64,000 nucleotides of DNA from Acanthamoeba sp. SK_2022b. Its lineage: Eukaryota; Discosea; Longamoebia; Acanthamoebidae. This document shows, in pieces, positions 50,264 through 60,347 of the stretch; position 1 is the stretch's first letter; every line of letters starts with the position of its first letter. The DNA lies in NCBI GenBank assembly GCA_027943245.1, contig JANDJZ010000005.1:178385-242384 (forward strand), given 5' to 3'. Position numbers and translations under genes: made by a program. The notes beneath the pieces were generated by a model, which saw only the letters and a list, made by a program, of their open reading frames with translations, did not search any database and was not told the DNA's origin.

Positions 50264-51056
50264 CTACTTGAAGCGGGCGTAGGTATAACCGTACGCTTGC
50301 ATATCCTTGGCGAAAGCCTGCACGCAGTTACCACGTCAGCAAACGAGCAGCAGAACGCGCAGCAATTACATGAAGATCACCTGTTCCGCTGCCGCATCGT
50401 CGGGAAGGTGCTGCAGGATCCACTCGTAGGATGCCACAAACCCGCTCAGCGTCAGCCAGCCCTGCATAACCACACACGCGGATGAAGTCAGGATCTATGA
50501 GATAAGCGCTCAACCTGTGGTAGCACGAAACGCTACGGCAACGCAGGTACCTCGTCGTTGGTCTCGAAGTGTGACCGGATGAACTCGGCCATCTCTGGCG
50601 TAATTCGCTGGCCTGCGTAGAAGTGGTGTGTGAGCCAGCAGGAGCAAACTAGTAAAATAAGGATAGGCCACAGTGCTTAACTGGCAGGGTAGGTTACCTT
50701 CGGTGAGGAACACGAGGTGGTCGAGCTCAGCATCATTGAGAGCGCCATCGCCGTCAAGATCGAGCTGCGTCGCAAAGATCTCAGCCAGCTTGGCTTTCAA
50801 GTTGTCTGTCAGTCGTCGGTCAGGCGTCACCAGGGTCTGAACAGTAATGAAGGAAACGAGGGTGAGATCAGCGCCAAGCTGCACTTGATTTTTTGTTGAC
50901 CGAATGCGCGCTGGGGGGGAGCACCTGGATGTGTTTGTTGGGGCGTTGGCGAGTGAGCAAGAAGGCGATGCCACCAGCTGCAATAGCAGCTGCCAGTCCT
51001 CCAGCAATCCACACCCATTTTGAGGAAGGGTTGCCAGTGAGTGAGTCCATGCTCAT
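50264..51056 (-). CDS. Membrane-anchored EF-hand protein
   Basis: ATG 51056 starts MSMDSLTGNPSSKWVW, followed by one transmembrane helix (IAGGLAAAIAAGGIAFLLT) and a basic flank, so it is probably N-terminally anchored with the calcium-binding part in the cytosol. After an intron comes RRLTDNLKAKLAEIFATQ and a full EF-hand loop DLDGDGALNDAELD (about 50720-50760). ITPEMAEFIRSHFETNDEGW then LTLSGFVASYEWILQHLPD suggests a degenerate partner EF-hand. The LTLxGF signature recalls the EF-hand-associated region of Miro GTPases, but no GTPase domain is present. The end is MQAYGYTYARFK with TAG 50264-50266. About 150 residues in four or five exons. The membrane it sits in is unknown. Confidence 0.7.
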
Positions 51057-51353
51057 GCAATCTGAACTTGCTTGGTTTCTCTTTATTTTCCTCTGAGCCC
51101 GTTTTCCCCAACGCGTCCAATATCAAAGCGGTGGTGCTAAACATGCCCTGTTTTGGAAGTAGTTGGTGCCGCAGGGAGATCATGCTTATGCTTGTTACGG
51201 TTCATCCTACGAGGGATAGAATGTCGTACCTTGGCCATTGATCAGGGGTTGCTGGTGTTGCTGGCTTGCATTCCTGCCGCGAATTACTTCCACTAAAATA
51301 AACGCACAAAGTTGGGCTTGAGTCCGAGAGAAACAACAACAAGCACAACAGAA

Positions 51354-52334
51354 ATGACAGCGCCCGCACCAGTGTGGACGTTTTACAAGCAAGGGTCGTG
51401 GTTGCCCTATGGTGCGCACGAAACGGTGCAGATCGAGCTTGCATTCAAGGTCCCCGTTCCTCACTGTGAATTTGATTTTGCACCGTCTCATCTTCTGCCG
51501 TCCTGTTCCAGGCAGGCAAGTCAAACATCAATCTGGGACCTTGTTGGATAGACTTCATGCGGTACGTTGGTTTACTCGTCCTCTTTTTTTTAACCTTCGT
51601 CTTTAACACTGTTCACTCAGCATGGAGGAACATGACGGCAAGAACCCCATGCTGATCACCAAGGTTCGGCGCACTGTCCCTCCTGCGGCACCCGCACCGG
51701 CCCCGACGCCTTCACCTGCACCCGTCAGTCCTGCGTCCCCAGGTATGCTGTTAGTTGTTTGGGAGTGTGCCCTGTTTGTTGCCTGACGCCATCTCTTCGG
51801 ACAGCGACATCGGGAGCACCGGCACCCACGACCACCGCTGCACCCGCGTCCACAGCTGCAGCCCCTGACGTGGCGGTGGCAGCTGATCCAGAGCCTGCTC
51901 CTGCTGCGACGGACGCGGCCTCTTCCAGCTCTGCGCCGTCGAGGGTAAGTGCCTGCTATTCCGTGGCGCACAGCTGACCTATGCTCACCGTACTCCACAA
52001 TCCTTGATCAAAGAAACGAACGCTCAGTAAGGAGAAAGACGATGACGATGACAGCGCTGGCGACAGTGACGACGATGGAGAAGAGGGAAGAAAACGTGCT
52101 CGTGGCAGAAGGCAAGCGGACAAGACCGATGATGTCCCCGCCCAAGAAGACGAACCTGCGGAGGCGCAACAAGCCCCAAACGGCTCGGACAGCAACACCG
52201 AGCCCGAGGCAGATGCCACCACGACTTCAACCGCCTCCTCGGGGCCACCGCCGGCAAAGAAGAAGAGGAGGTTCAACCTTAAGAAGTCATCCACCTCCCC
52301 TTCTTCCTCTTCTGCCTCTACCGACGCCGCGTAA
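51354..52334 (+). CDS. WWE-domain protein with acidic/basic disordered tail
   Basis: ATG 51354. The WWE module is split over three exons: PVWTFYKQGSWLPYGAHETV and QIELAFK, then NINLGPCWIDFMR, then MEEHDGKNP (51354-51650). WWE domains bind the iso-ADP-ribose unit of poly-ADP-ribose, or partners, in ubiquitin ligases (RNF146, HUWE1, Deltex) and PARPs. The rest is a Pro/Ala/Thr-rich linker, an acidic DDDDDSAGDSDDDGEEG stretch, KRAR and KKKRR clusters that look like nuclear localisation signals, and a Ser-rich end before TAA 52332-52334. No catalytic domain follows in this frame. An AATAAA sits 26 bases after the stop, and a RING gene begins 62 bases downstream on the same strand, which invites a functional link (inference). 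Confidence 0.82.
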
Positions 52335-52359
52335 CTTGGGTTGCGTTTTTGCATTCTCC

Positions 52360-52365
52360 AATAAA
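52360..52365 (+). terminator. Polyadenylation signal AATAAA of the WWE gene
   Basis: Lies between the WWE stop (52334) and the next ATG (52397). Confidence 0.5.
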
Positions 52366-52396
52366 CACAAAACCCACACACGGGAAGAGAAGAGAG

Positions 52397-53590
52397 ATGG
52401 GCAACAATACAAGTGGACGCAGGCCAAGCGTGTCCCGCGAAGACACGGGGGAGGCCTCCTTCGACGACGATGAGGGCACGAGAAAAGGTGCACCGTCCTT
52501 TGCCGCCCTACAACGCGACGTTTGCCTCGCACAACGAAGGTCCCCCCCTCTGCTTAGTGCTTCTCATCTCATGCAAACATCTTCCGTTGAGGGACAGATG
52601 GTGCACTTTGATTTCATCTTTGGCTCTTTGGTTCAGTTGGTTTTTATTTTAACTGCATTTTTATTTTTTAAATGAAATAAATAATAGCAACAAGTTGTTT
52701 ACCGTGGTACAAGTACAGAGCGAACGAGGTGTGGGGCGAGCAGGGCGGCCTGCGATTGGGCCTGGAGCTGGTGCCTGCAGACCTGCAGGCGGTCCCACTG
52801 CGACCCCTCTGGCGACGATACGCGCGTATTCTTGTGACCGTCGTATGTGTCCCTCCCGCCATGTTGTTGAGTCTGCCATTGGCACCATGTTGATGTGTGG
52901 TGTGACATCAATCGCGCAGAAGGACGGAGGGAAAGCGGGAGTGAGCGACGGCGTATACAAACTCTCGTGGAAGGATTTCTACCGGCTATTTGCGGTGCTG
53001 GGACGCCTTCATCAACGTCCTCCGGAGACCAACAGGTACGATCCCGCGCCACGGCTGTTCTCCACCGCAGAACAGCATAGAGCGATGATACAAGGTTTCT
53101 TATCACGATTTCATTAGCAGCTCTGATGAGCCTGAGGACAACAAGGACGAATGCACAATCTGCCTGGTACTGCCTTAGCAGTGTGTGTTCAATGAAATGT
53201 GTGTTTTCATTTTGCAGTTGTTGTTGTTTTTTATTAAGAATATTATTATTTTTTTTACTTGGTTATTATTTATATATATTAAAAAAAGAGCTCATCTTTG
53301 ACTGTGCGTGAGGCCATAGGAGCGATCAGCACAGGTGGTCTTAGCGTGCACTCATGCTTTCTGCCAACCGTGCATCGATTCCTGGTGCGCCTACTCACTT
53401 TACCCATTCTCCAGCCGCAGAATCCTAACTGGTCTTGATCAGGCGAGAGCGAAGTTCCACGTGTCCCATGTGTCGGGACGCCCTAAGCCGCAATCCCGAT
53501 GATGAGTGGGTGCTCACCGCTCCTGCCATCGCACTCGATCCTGACTTTCTCCTCGCGCAGTTCCTCGCCCACCTCCCCCGCGCCACCTGA
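52397..53590 (+). CDS. RNF141-like RING E3 ligase with myristoylation-type N-terminus
   Basis: ATG 52397 gives MGNNTSGRRPSVSRED, a good N-myristoylation consensus (G2, S/T6), as in metazoan RNF141 (MGQQIS). Middle exons (LVPADLQAVPLRPLWRRYAR; AIGTMLMCGVTSIAQKDGG; VYKLSWKDFYRLFAVLGRLH) follow the RNF141 N-terminal domain. The C3HC4 RING is split by an intron: DECTICL (about 53148), then LACTHAFCQPCIDSWC (about 53345-53380), then STCPMCRDALSRNPDDEWVL (about 53455-53510). The end LDPDFLLAQFLAHLPRAT also matches the RNF141 C-terminus; the stop is TGA 53588-53590. Predicted ubiquitin ligase at a membrane. The long A/T-rich stretch 53217-53290 is intronic. The precise joints between the middle exons were not resolved. 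Confidence 0.8.
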
Positions 53591-53606
53591 CCTTTCCCGC
53601 CACAGA

Positions 53607-53612
53607 AATAAA
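53607..53612 (+). terminator. Polyadenylation signal AATAAA of the RING gene
   Basis: 17 bases after the RING gene stop and about 60 bases before the next ATG at 53675. Confidence 0.45.
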
Positions 53613-53674
53613 AAGGCTGTTATATTTTTTTATATTTTCTTTTTTCCGTTGCTTTTTCCGCCTTACCTGCGCGC

Positions 53675-54851
53675 ATGGAGAACGGCGTGAGCAGGGGAGG
53701 GCACCCGCCAACGGATACCCCGCTGCTGCACCGCAAAGTGACGCTGGGAGATGTGCTGCACCTGCCCGTCTGGAAAGACTACCCCTCCGATGGAATCCCA
53801 CTGCGACCAGCAGCGGGTCCTCCAGGGCAAAGGCTGTTCCTTCGCTTTGGCCGACCGGCCACTGCCCTCTGTTGCGTTCGGTTCGCCTGCCACCCCCTCA
53901 GCACGCTGTGCTGTGCACGTCATTGACGTAATCGCATGTGACACAGAGTGATGGGAGTCGTTCTGCGACTGCAGCACGACGCAGCCAAGAAGAGCGTTGT
54001 GCTCTACATCGACGACTCGACGGGCGTGGTGCGAGTGGAGTACCCCGCGATCAACTTGGCCTACGTTGTCAAGCGCCCTGAGGTCGGGGACCTCCTTGAC
54101 TTCCTGGGCGAGATCTGCTCCGACCCCACCAGCGGCGAGCGGTACATCAACGCTTACGGGTAAGGAGTGCTCTGCGTCATGTGCGATGCTGCCCCTTGGC
54201 GCGGTGTGGTTTTGGCTGGTTTCACGCTCACACACGTAAGTTGGTAGGATGGACCAGAAGAAAGACGGGAACTGGGAGGCGCTGCGGTACCTCGAGCTGG
54301 TGGACCTGTACCGACACCACTACTACCGAGATGCCTTCAAAGACGACGCCGCCGCCGATCCCATGGCCGTCGTGCCTCAAGAGGACGAGGATCGGCGCGC
54401 TGAATACGCCGCCGCAATGAGTGGAGGAGGCTCCCATCGCAACTCACAGCGGCAGCGCCGTCTCGACGAGACGCCTGCCTTCTCTGGCAATCAGCGGGTA
54501 GCATCCTCTCCCTCGCCTCCACAGCCACAAGTCGCCAGTGTGGAGACGCCCACCGACGGTGCCCCCGCTTCCCCCACCCTTGAGCCCCGATGAGCTGCGA
54601 GTGCTGATGTATCGGGGCGCGGACAGGGGCGGCGATTGAAGCGATGCTGCGACAGACGGGCAGCGCTACGCTCACAGAGATTGCCCACCGCTTCCCCAAC
54701 TGCCGCAACCTCGCCGATGTGCTGGAGAACGTGCGCATTCCCCCCCCCCCCGCAGCTTTGACGGCGTGCCTGGTCTCACGACGCCGCCACCGACCAGATG
54801 ATGCTGGATGGGTTGCTTTACGAGAAGGAGGGCCGCTACCATCCGCTGTGA
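53675..54851 (+). CDS. STN1: STN1-like OB-fold protein (CST complex)
   Basis: ATG 53675 (MENGVSRGGHPPTDTPLLHR) leads to VTLGDVLHLPVWKDYP. After an intron, RVMGVVLRLQHDAAKKSVVL with YIDDSTGVVRVEYP (53944-54050), and VGDLLDFLGEICSDPTSGER before WEALRYLELVDLYRHHYYRD, form an OB fold of the STN1/RPA32 type. A Ser/Pro-rich linker (54400-54590) follows. The 3' part, in another frame after an unresolved intron, reads AIEAMLRQTGSATLTEIAHR and FPNCRNLADVLEN, then an intron with a C-run acceptor, then DGLLYEKEGRYHPL with TGA 54849-54851. That is a winged helix like the STN1 C-terminus. CST (CTC1-STN1-TEN1) helps polymerase alpha fill in telomeric and fork-stalled C-strand DNA. RPA32 is the alternative; the DDSTGVVR pattern fits both. 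Confidence 0.68.
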
Positions 54852-54976
54852 ATACACGCTGGCTCTGGCTGGATGAACCAAAAGGAGAGGGACGCGGAGA
54901 GGGGACAACACAACACTTTCTTTGGGTGAGGGCAGCAGCAGCAGCTGCTGCGCGGGGTCGCTTTCAGACACAGCGC

Positions 54977-57330
54977 TTAGGCGTTGGTCTGGAAGAACTT
55001 GAGGGTGCGGTCGAGGGAAGTGGAGGCGAGGAGGTGGGCGTGCTGGCCGAAGAGCACGCCGGTGGCCTGCGCAGAGTGGTCGGTGAGGGTGACGAGCGGC
55101 TCCATGAGCTTGCCCGCAAAGCCGTAGACCCTGATGTCGGAGCCACCGACGGCCAGGTACTTGCCCGAGTAGTCGAACGCCACCGACGCCAGCTCCGAGT
55201 CGGGCAGCGAGATGGTCTGGAACGACTTGAGCTTCCTCAGATCCCACAGGCGCACTGTTTGGAAATAGGCGACCGTGAGTTGGCGCGGGAGGCAAAGGCC
55301 AACGTTGGGTGGAGCCGGTGGGCTTACCGGTGTGGTCATCGCCGGCGCTGGCCATGTAGAAGCCGTTCTCGGAGAAGGCGAGCGAGCGGACGGCCCCGGT
55401 GTGACCGTCGAAGGTGGCGACGTTGCCCAGCGACTTCAGATCCCACACGCGCACCTTGGCAGTGCTCGTGCCCGTGCTGTAGATGAGACCTGTCCCCCCA
55501 TCACGCCACAACCCCACAGCGATTAGCGCCAAAGCAACCCAGGCGACGGCGCGGGGGGGGGGGTACCGTCGGGGTGGAAGCTGGCGGCATGGACGGACTC
55601 CTGGATGGGCGCAGGAACGGAGACGAGGGTGCGCTGGCTGGAGAGGTCGGAGAAGGCCCAGGAGCCGTTGAGAGACGCCGAGGCGAAGAAGTCGCCGGTG
55701 GGGTGAAGCGAGAGCGACACCACCTCAGCGCCGCCGTGGGGCTGCAGGTGGCCGGCGGCGGCGTATCGAGGAATGCCGTTCTCCTCCTCGCCCTGCGTGT
55801 GTGTGCGTGCGTGCGTGCGCGCGAGTCAGAAAAGGATGTGCGGCGAGTGGCCTTGGAAGAAGCGCATATACCTGAGGGGCGGCCCACAGGCGCACAGTGC
55901 CGTCGTGAGACGCAGACAACAGCAGATCGCGCTCCTAGCAACCACACGCAAAGGCATTAGCGAAACAACGCCTATCGCATGCGAACGAGACCAGGTACTG
56001 GCGGTAGTGGGGGGGTACGGGGTGGAAGGCGACGCGGTCGACGCGCTTGGTGTGCCCAGTGAGGGCCGGGGCAGCAACGCCGGTCTCACGGTTCAGGACC
56101 ACGACGTTGCGATCAACGCCGCCGGTAGCCACCTGCGTAGCACACAGCGTGTGAGCGCAGGGCCAACCAACCAATCAACCGATACGGCAAGTAATGGCGC
56201 GCGGATGCGTTACCAGCTTCTGGTTGGGGTGGAGGTCGAGGCACAGGATGCCGGGCTTGCTCGAGGAGTGAGTAGGGTGGCTCGACGCCAGGTGGAGGGA
56301 CTTGATCTGTTCCTCCGTGGCAGTCTCCTTGGGCACCGTACGCTTCTTCCGCTCGGCAGTGAGCCTGGAGCGACCGTCAGTTATCAGTAACCTCTCCCCC
56401 CCCCTTCATCTTTCGCGGCGTGGCGAAGAGCAGGACACGTACTGCTTGGACACGGACAGAAGCCTCTGCTTCACCTGCTCGGGGATGCCGGCACCTCCCT
56501 CGACGTCCATGCCGTCAGCGCTGCCTCCTGCAGCTCCCGCGTCAGTTGCCGGTTGGAGGGAGGGAGGGGGGGGGGGCAGTGAACGGGAGGGAGGAGGGCC
56601 ACAAACCGGAAGGACCGGCGGCGCTGGGCTGGGCCTGGGCCGTCGACAGAGCGCTGTTGTGGAGAACGGCGGCGATGAAGAGGTCAGAAAAACGACTAGT
56701 CTATTGGGCGAGGTTACGCACGTTCTGGCTTCATCACGCTCGCGGGTGAGGCGCGCAATCACGCGGCAGGCGGCGTCCTGCTGGTACAGCGCATGGGCGA
56801 GCTGCTGTCTGGCCTACCAGATTTTAAGTAACTGAGGGTGAGCTCAATTGCGGAGAGATTTGCACACTAAGATTATCGATTGAGGAAAGTACAAGATTGA
56901 GCTGTTGCTTGAGGCTGTAGCATTCGAGCATGGCCGCATCCCACTCATTCTGGAACAGTTGCAGCATGCTGGGAACGCTCGTGCCAGTCGCCGGACGCGG
57001 GCGCACACTTCGGTTCACTACAATTGGAACAATGTCACTACCGCTCATGCATGTGGTTCATTTTGGCGCTGGAATCATACCCTTGAGGGGAAGCAGGTCA
57101 TCCGCATCGAGAGTCTGGCCGGTGACGGGGCAGCGACGATCATTGGCAGCCAAATACTTTTCAATCAGACGCTTCTCGAAAACATGACCAGTTGATCGTG
57201 AAACCACCGCCTCCTCAGCCTCCTGTCCCGACACTGCCGATTGAAATAAAAATTAGAACGATTCCCACTTCCTGCGGCTTGACCGAGCTCGTATCGAGCG
57301 TGGATACGTACATGAGCAGATGAGCGACAT
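54977..57330 (-). CDS. PRPF19: PRP19 pre-mRNA-processing factor 19, U-box E3 ligase
   Basis: Scaffold of the NineTeen complex in spliceosome activation and DNA-damage signalling. ATG 57330: MSLICS joins [20 protein letters not shown] across a GTACGT...CAG intron, then [20 protein letters not shown]: a U-box. Then [20 protein letters not shown] and [15 protein letters not shown], followed by [20 protein letters not shown], the Prp19 tetramerising coiled coil. Seven WD blades run to 54977 ([20 protein letters not shown] 54977-54979). An intron at about 55550-55560 begins GTACC followed by a C run, and another at about 56567 contains a C run. About 500 residues, as expected. It converges on the STN1-like gene with 125 bases between stops. 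Confidence 0.95.
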
Positions 57331-57756
57331 CCTCCTTTATCTTCTCGGCTTCAACAAAAGAACGTTCTGCACTTTTTAGTATTTTATTTATTTCCTTGTT
57401 TTCTAATGAAACATTTTTTTGTTTGTGTCCTCAAAAAAAGGAGTTGTAAGCGCGTGGGAGGAGGAGATGTGGGGAGGAGACGACCACCGCAATTGCTGTA
57501 CAGCGCGAGCTGGCTTGACGGCCAACTACAGAGAGGGTCTGTCGGCGGAGGAGGAGATGAAGGGACAATAGTGGAAGCCGGGGAGAGATGTGGGGAGGAA
57601 GAACGGGGAGGCCTGGCGGCTGGAGAAACGTTTTCGGGGGGCGGCACCTGGTGCGAGGTCGGGCGTGGCGGCAGAGGAGAGTGGGTAGTTGTGGTGGTGG
57701 TGGTGGTGGTGGAGATGGTGCGAGTGAGTGGTTGAGTCGCGAAGGGAAAGAAAAGC
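57331..57756. other. Gap between GSK3 stop and PRP19 start
   Basis: Both neighbours are on the minus strand. It contains A/T-rich sequence near PRP19 and a G-rich region with a (GTG)n run at about 57690-57714 close to the GSK3 3' end. No gene supported. Confidence 0.5.
57690..57714 (+). repeat. (GTG)n trinucleotide run
   Basis: About eight GTG units in the 3' flank of GSK3; on the minus strand this reads CAC repeats. Confidence 0.85.
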
Positions 57757-59692
57757 TTAGTTGTCGCTGGTCGACGTGTTGGACGCGGCTTCGTCGCCGT
57801 CGTCGGCCTCGCCCTCTTGCTCTGCCCCATCGTCGTCCTCGTGCACTCCGCCGCGCGCCCACTCTGGGACGAGCTTGCTGTACAGGTGGCTGTAGCCCGT
57901 CATCTCTGCAACACAGACGTTCACAAATATGAGTGACACTCCAGTATCCTTTCCACTGTCGCGCAGTTGTGGGGCCGCACCGGCAGAGGTGAAGTTAAAG
58001 AGGCGAGAGATGGGCAGCTTCCTGCCCGAGGGAAGCACGGTATTGGGGTCGCGCAGTTCGTCGAAAAAGGGGTGGGCACAGGCCTCGAGCGGAGAGACGC
58101 GCGACGTTGGGTCGTACTGGAGGATTCTCGACACCAAATCGATGGCTTCTGGAGGGGTCCGCGACCTGAACACCTGTCGTAGTGGCGACGATAAGCACAC
58201 AATGCGTATCACGCGACTCGAAGGGGACAAGTACTCTGTTCCAGGGATGGGCCTTGATTTGCGGGAACTTGAACTCGGTGTAATGTTCGTTCATGGCCTG
58301 AATCTGCTCGCGTGTGGGTGTGCCCAACACCTTGATGATCTCCACCAGCTGGTCCACCCCGCTCTCGCCCGGGAAGAGCGGCTGGCCGAGCAGCAGCTCC
58401 GCTAGCACGCATCCCATTGACCAAATGTCTGCAGCATGCCGGCGTCATTAGCGACGGCCTCCAAAGCGGACGTGACCAGGAGGAGGAACGCACCGATGGC
58501 CGTGGTGTAGGTGGTGGAACCGAAAATGAGCTCGGGAGCACGGTAGTAGCGACTGCAGATGTAGGAAACGTTGGGTTCGCTCTTAACGAGGACTTTGGCG
58601 CTACCAAAGTCACAGAGCTTGAGGATGCCAGACTGAGGGTCCAGCAACAGGTTTTGAGGCTGAGGAGCAGGAACGTGTCGCATGGTTAGACTTGACCGTG
58701 GAGAAGCGGATCTGCCGGGCAGGGCATGGATACCTTGATATCACGGTGGCAGATTCCTTGGGAGTGGATGTAGGCGAGAGAACGGCAGAGCTGGTAGATA
58801 TAGAGCTGCATGACATCGACGGTGAGCGGAGGGACTAGACAAACCACAAACGAGGCAGAGCGGTACCTTGACATAAATAGGCGGAAGAGTTTGCTTCATC
58901 TTGGTGTAGTGCCGCGAGACCCTGTACACCGTTTCCGGGACATAGTCAAGGACCAGGTTGAGATAGAGCTCATCGGGCTTGTCGCCGCTGGAGTAGAAAC
59001 TGTTCTTGAGCGCCACCACATTGGGGTGCGACAGCAGACGCATGATCTGCAACTCGCGGTTCTATGACAGGTGTTGTGTACGCGCGTTAGGCCTGGCATT
59101 TCATGCCTTGTGTCCATGCTTTAGGGGTATCGCATGTACCTTGAACCTCTTGTCCTGGAGTACTTTTTTGATGGCTACAACCTCACCCGTGCCGACGGTG
59201 GTTGCCTGGAACACGACACCAAACGAACCATGGCCAACGATGCGATCGACCTGGTACGTGACGCCATTCCCCTTCATGGTGTTGCCAGGCATAACTTTGC
59301 CCCGGTATGACTTGTCCTCAGCTGCAGTATAATGGAAATGATAAGACAAAAGCCGCAAATTACGGAAGATCTTTCCCAAGATTGGAGAGATTCAGAGCAC
59401 AATTGAGGTAAAAATGAGATGTTGGATGGTAGTTGAGGATTAATTTGGTCCTGGAGGGGAGATGATATAAACTGAAGGGGTGAAGAAAGAAGGGCGCTGA
59501 ACCAAGAGAGGCCTTTGCCGCAGGCTTGGAAGAAGACGATGACGAACCGGAGGCGGGGGGAGCGGCATCACCCGTTCGGGCCTTGCTGCCCTGGGCGGCC
59601 TTGGGGTCTTTGCTGGCCCCCGATTGGCCGCTAACGCCACCGGTCTTTGCCTTGTTGCCTGAAGATGTGGATCCTGCTGGTTGCTGCCTCAT
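57757..59692 (-). CDS. GSK3: Glycogen synthase kinase 3
   Basis: CMGC Ser/Thr kinase. ATG 59692 ([19 protein letters not shown]), then a Ser/Ala/Lys-rich N-terminus. The kinase domain: [20 protein letters not shown] (Gly loop), [15 protein letters not shown] (catalytic Lys), [15 protein letters not shown] then [19 protein letters not shown] (DFG), and [18 protein letters not shown], which keeps the activation-loop Tyr and the Arg/Lys pocket typical of GSK3. [40 protein letters not shown] and [20 protein letters not shown] complete it. The acidic tail ends SNTSTSDN with TAA 57757-57759. About eight introns. The short Gly-rich Akt-site N-terminus of vertebrate GSK3 is not evident, so inhibition by N-terminal phosphorylation may be absent (inference). 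Confidence 0.95.
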
Positions 59693-60250
59693 CGCGTTCG
59701 ATAAATTTACGTAGGACCTAACGTGTTCTGCACCCACAGGATGGATGAGAAAAAGGCCACAGAATCCAGTATCGAGGTAAGAGACTACCGTAAAAATGTA
59801 GATGAGAAGCAGAAAATAAATTGAGGGGAGGAATGGGAAAGAAACAAACACACGAGGACCAGATAAAGAATGGAGGCAATATCAACCCCACCAAAGAAAA
59901 GTAAGACAATTAGGTCCCACCTCCAAGGCAAGTGGTTTCCCCAGCGCGGCACTTGGCCTCTTTTTTCCTTCTCTTCTCTTGCCTTGTCTCCTCCTTTACG
60001 TCGTGCAGTGATGGAGTCGGCGCGCGAGAAATCGAATTCGTTGAGCCAGGCGCGGGGTAACACGGGGGTACACCAAGAGGGGAGGTGCAGCTCAGGGCCG
60101 AGGAATTTGTGTGCAGCTCCTGTGGGCGGAAAAAGTCCAGTTTCTGCCCATACCGCCCACCGTTCCTCTCCGCCCCAATAACGGACGGCAGTTACAAAAC
60201 TTTGGCAGATTGCTTTTGGAGGTTCCAAATTTTTTCAAGAAGAGTTTGCG

Positions 60251-60262
60251 TTGGCGCCAAAA
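60251..60262. promoter_or_regulatory. E2F-like palindrome TTGGCGCCAAAA upstream of POLD1
   Basis: The opposite strand reads TTTTGGCGCCAA, fitting TTTSSCGC. It lies about 90 bases before the POLD1 ATG, a gene that is S-phase regulated in many eukaryotes. Confidence 0.55.
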
Positions 60263-60324
60263 CGCAAGACAAGGCGCCACTCAACCATTCGCGGGCCTTC
60301 CCTCGATAACGCGTGATACAATCA

Positions 60325-60331
60325 TATATAA
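60325..60331 (+). promoter_or_regulatory. TATA-like element TATATAA before POLD1
   Basis: Only 16 bases from the ATG at 60348. This is close even for a very short 5' UTR, so the start could also lie in a later ATG or the match could be chance. Confidence 0.3.
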
Positions 60332-60347
60332 CGTCCTCAACTTAGGT

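Larger units (their letters stand above)
59693..60347. other. Divergent promoter region between GSK3 and POLD1
   Basis: About 655 bases. The GSK3 side contains A/T-rich and Pro/Gly-poor sequence with no domain-bearing frame. The POLD1 side holds an E2F-like palindrome (60251-60262), a GGCGCGGGG stretch near 60048 and a TATA-like TATATAA (60325-60331). Confidence 0.5.

Noticed and set aside
54860..55486. Plus-strand frame continuing from the STN1-like 3' region
   Set aside because: Beyond 54851 it is antisense to the PRP19 WD repeats. Only the part before 54851 is kept.
57331..57756. Coding gene in the G-rich gap between PRP19 and GSK3
   Set aside because: Frames are low-complexity Gly/Val repeats with no start context or domain.
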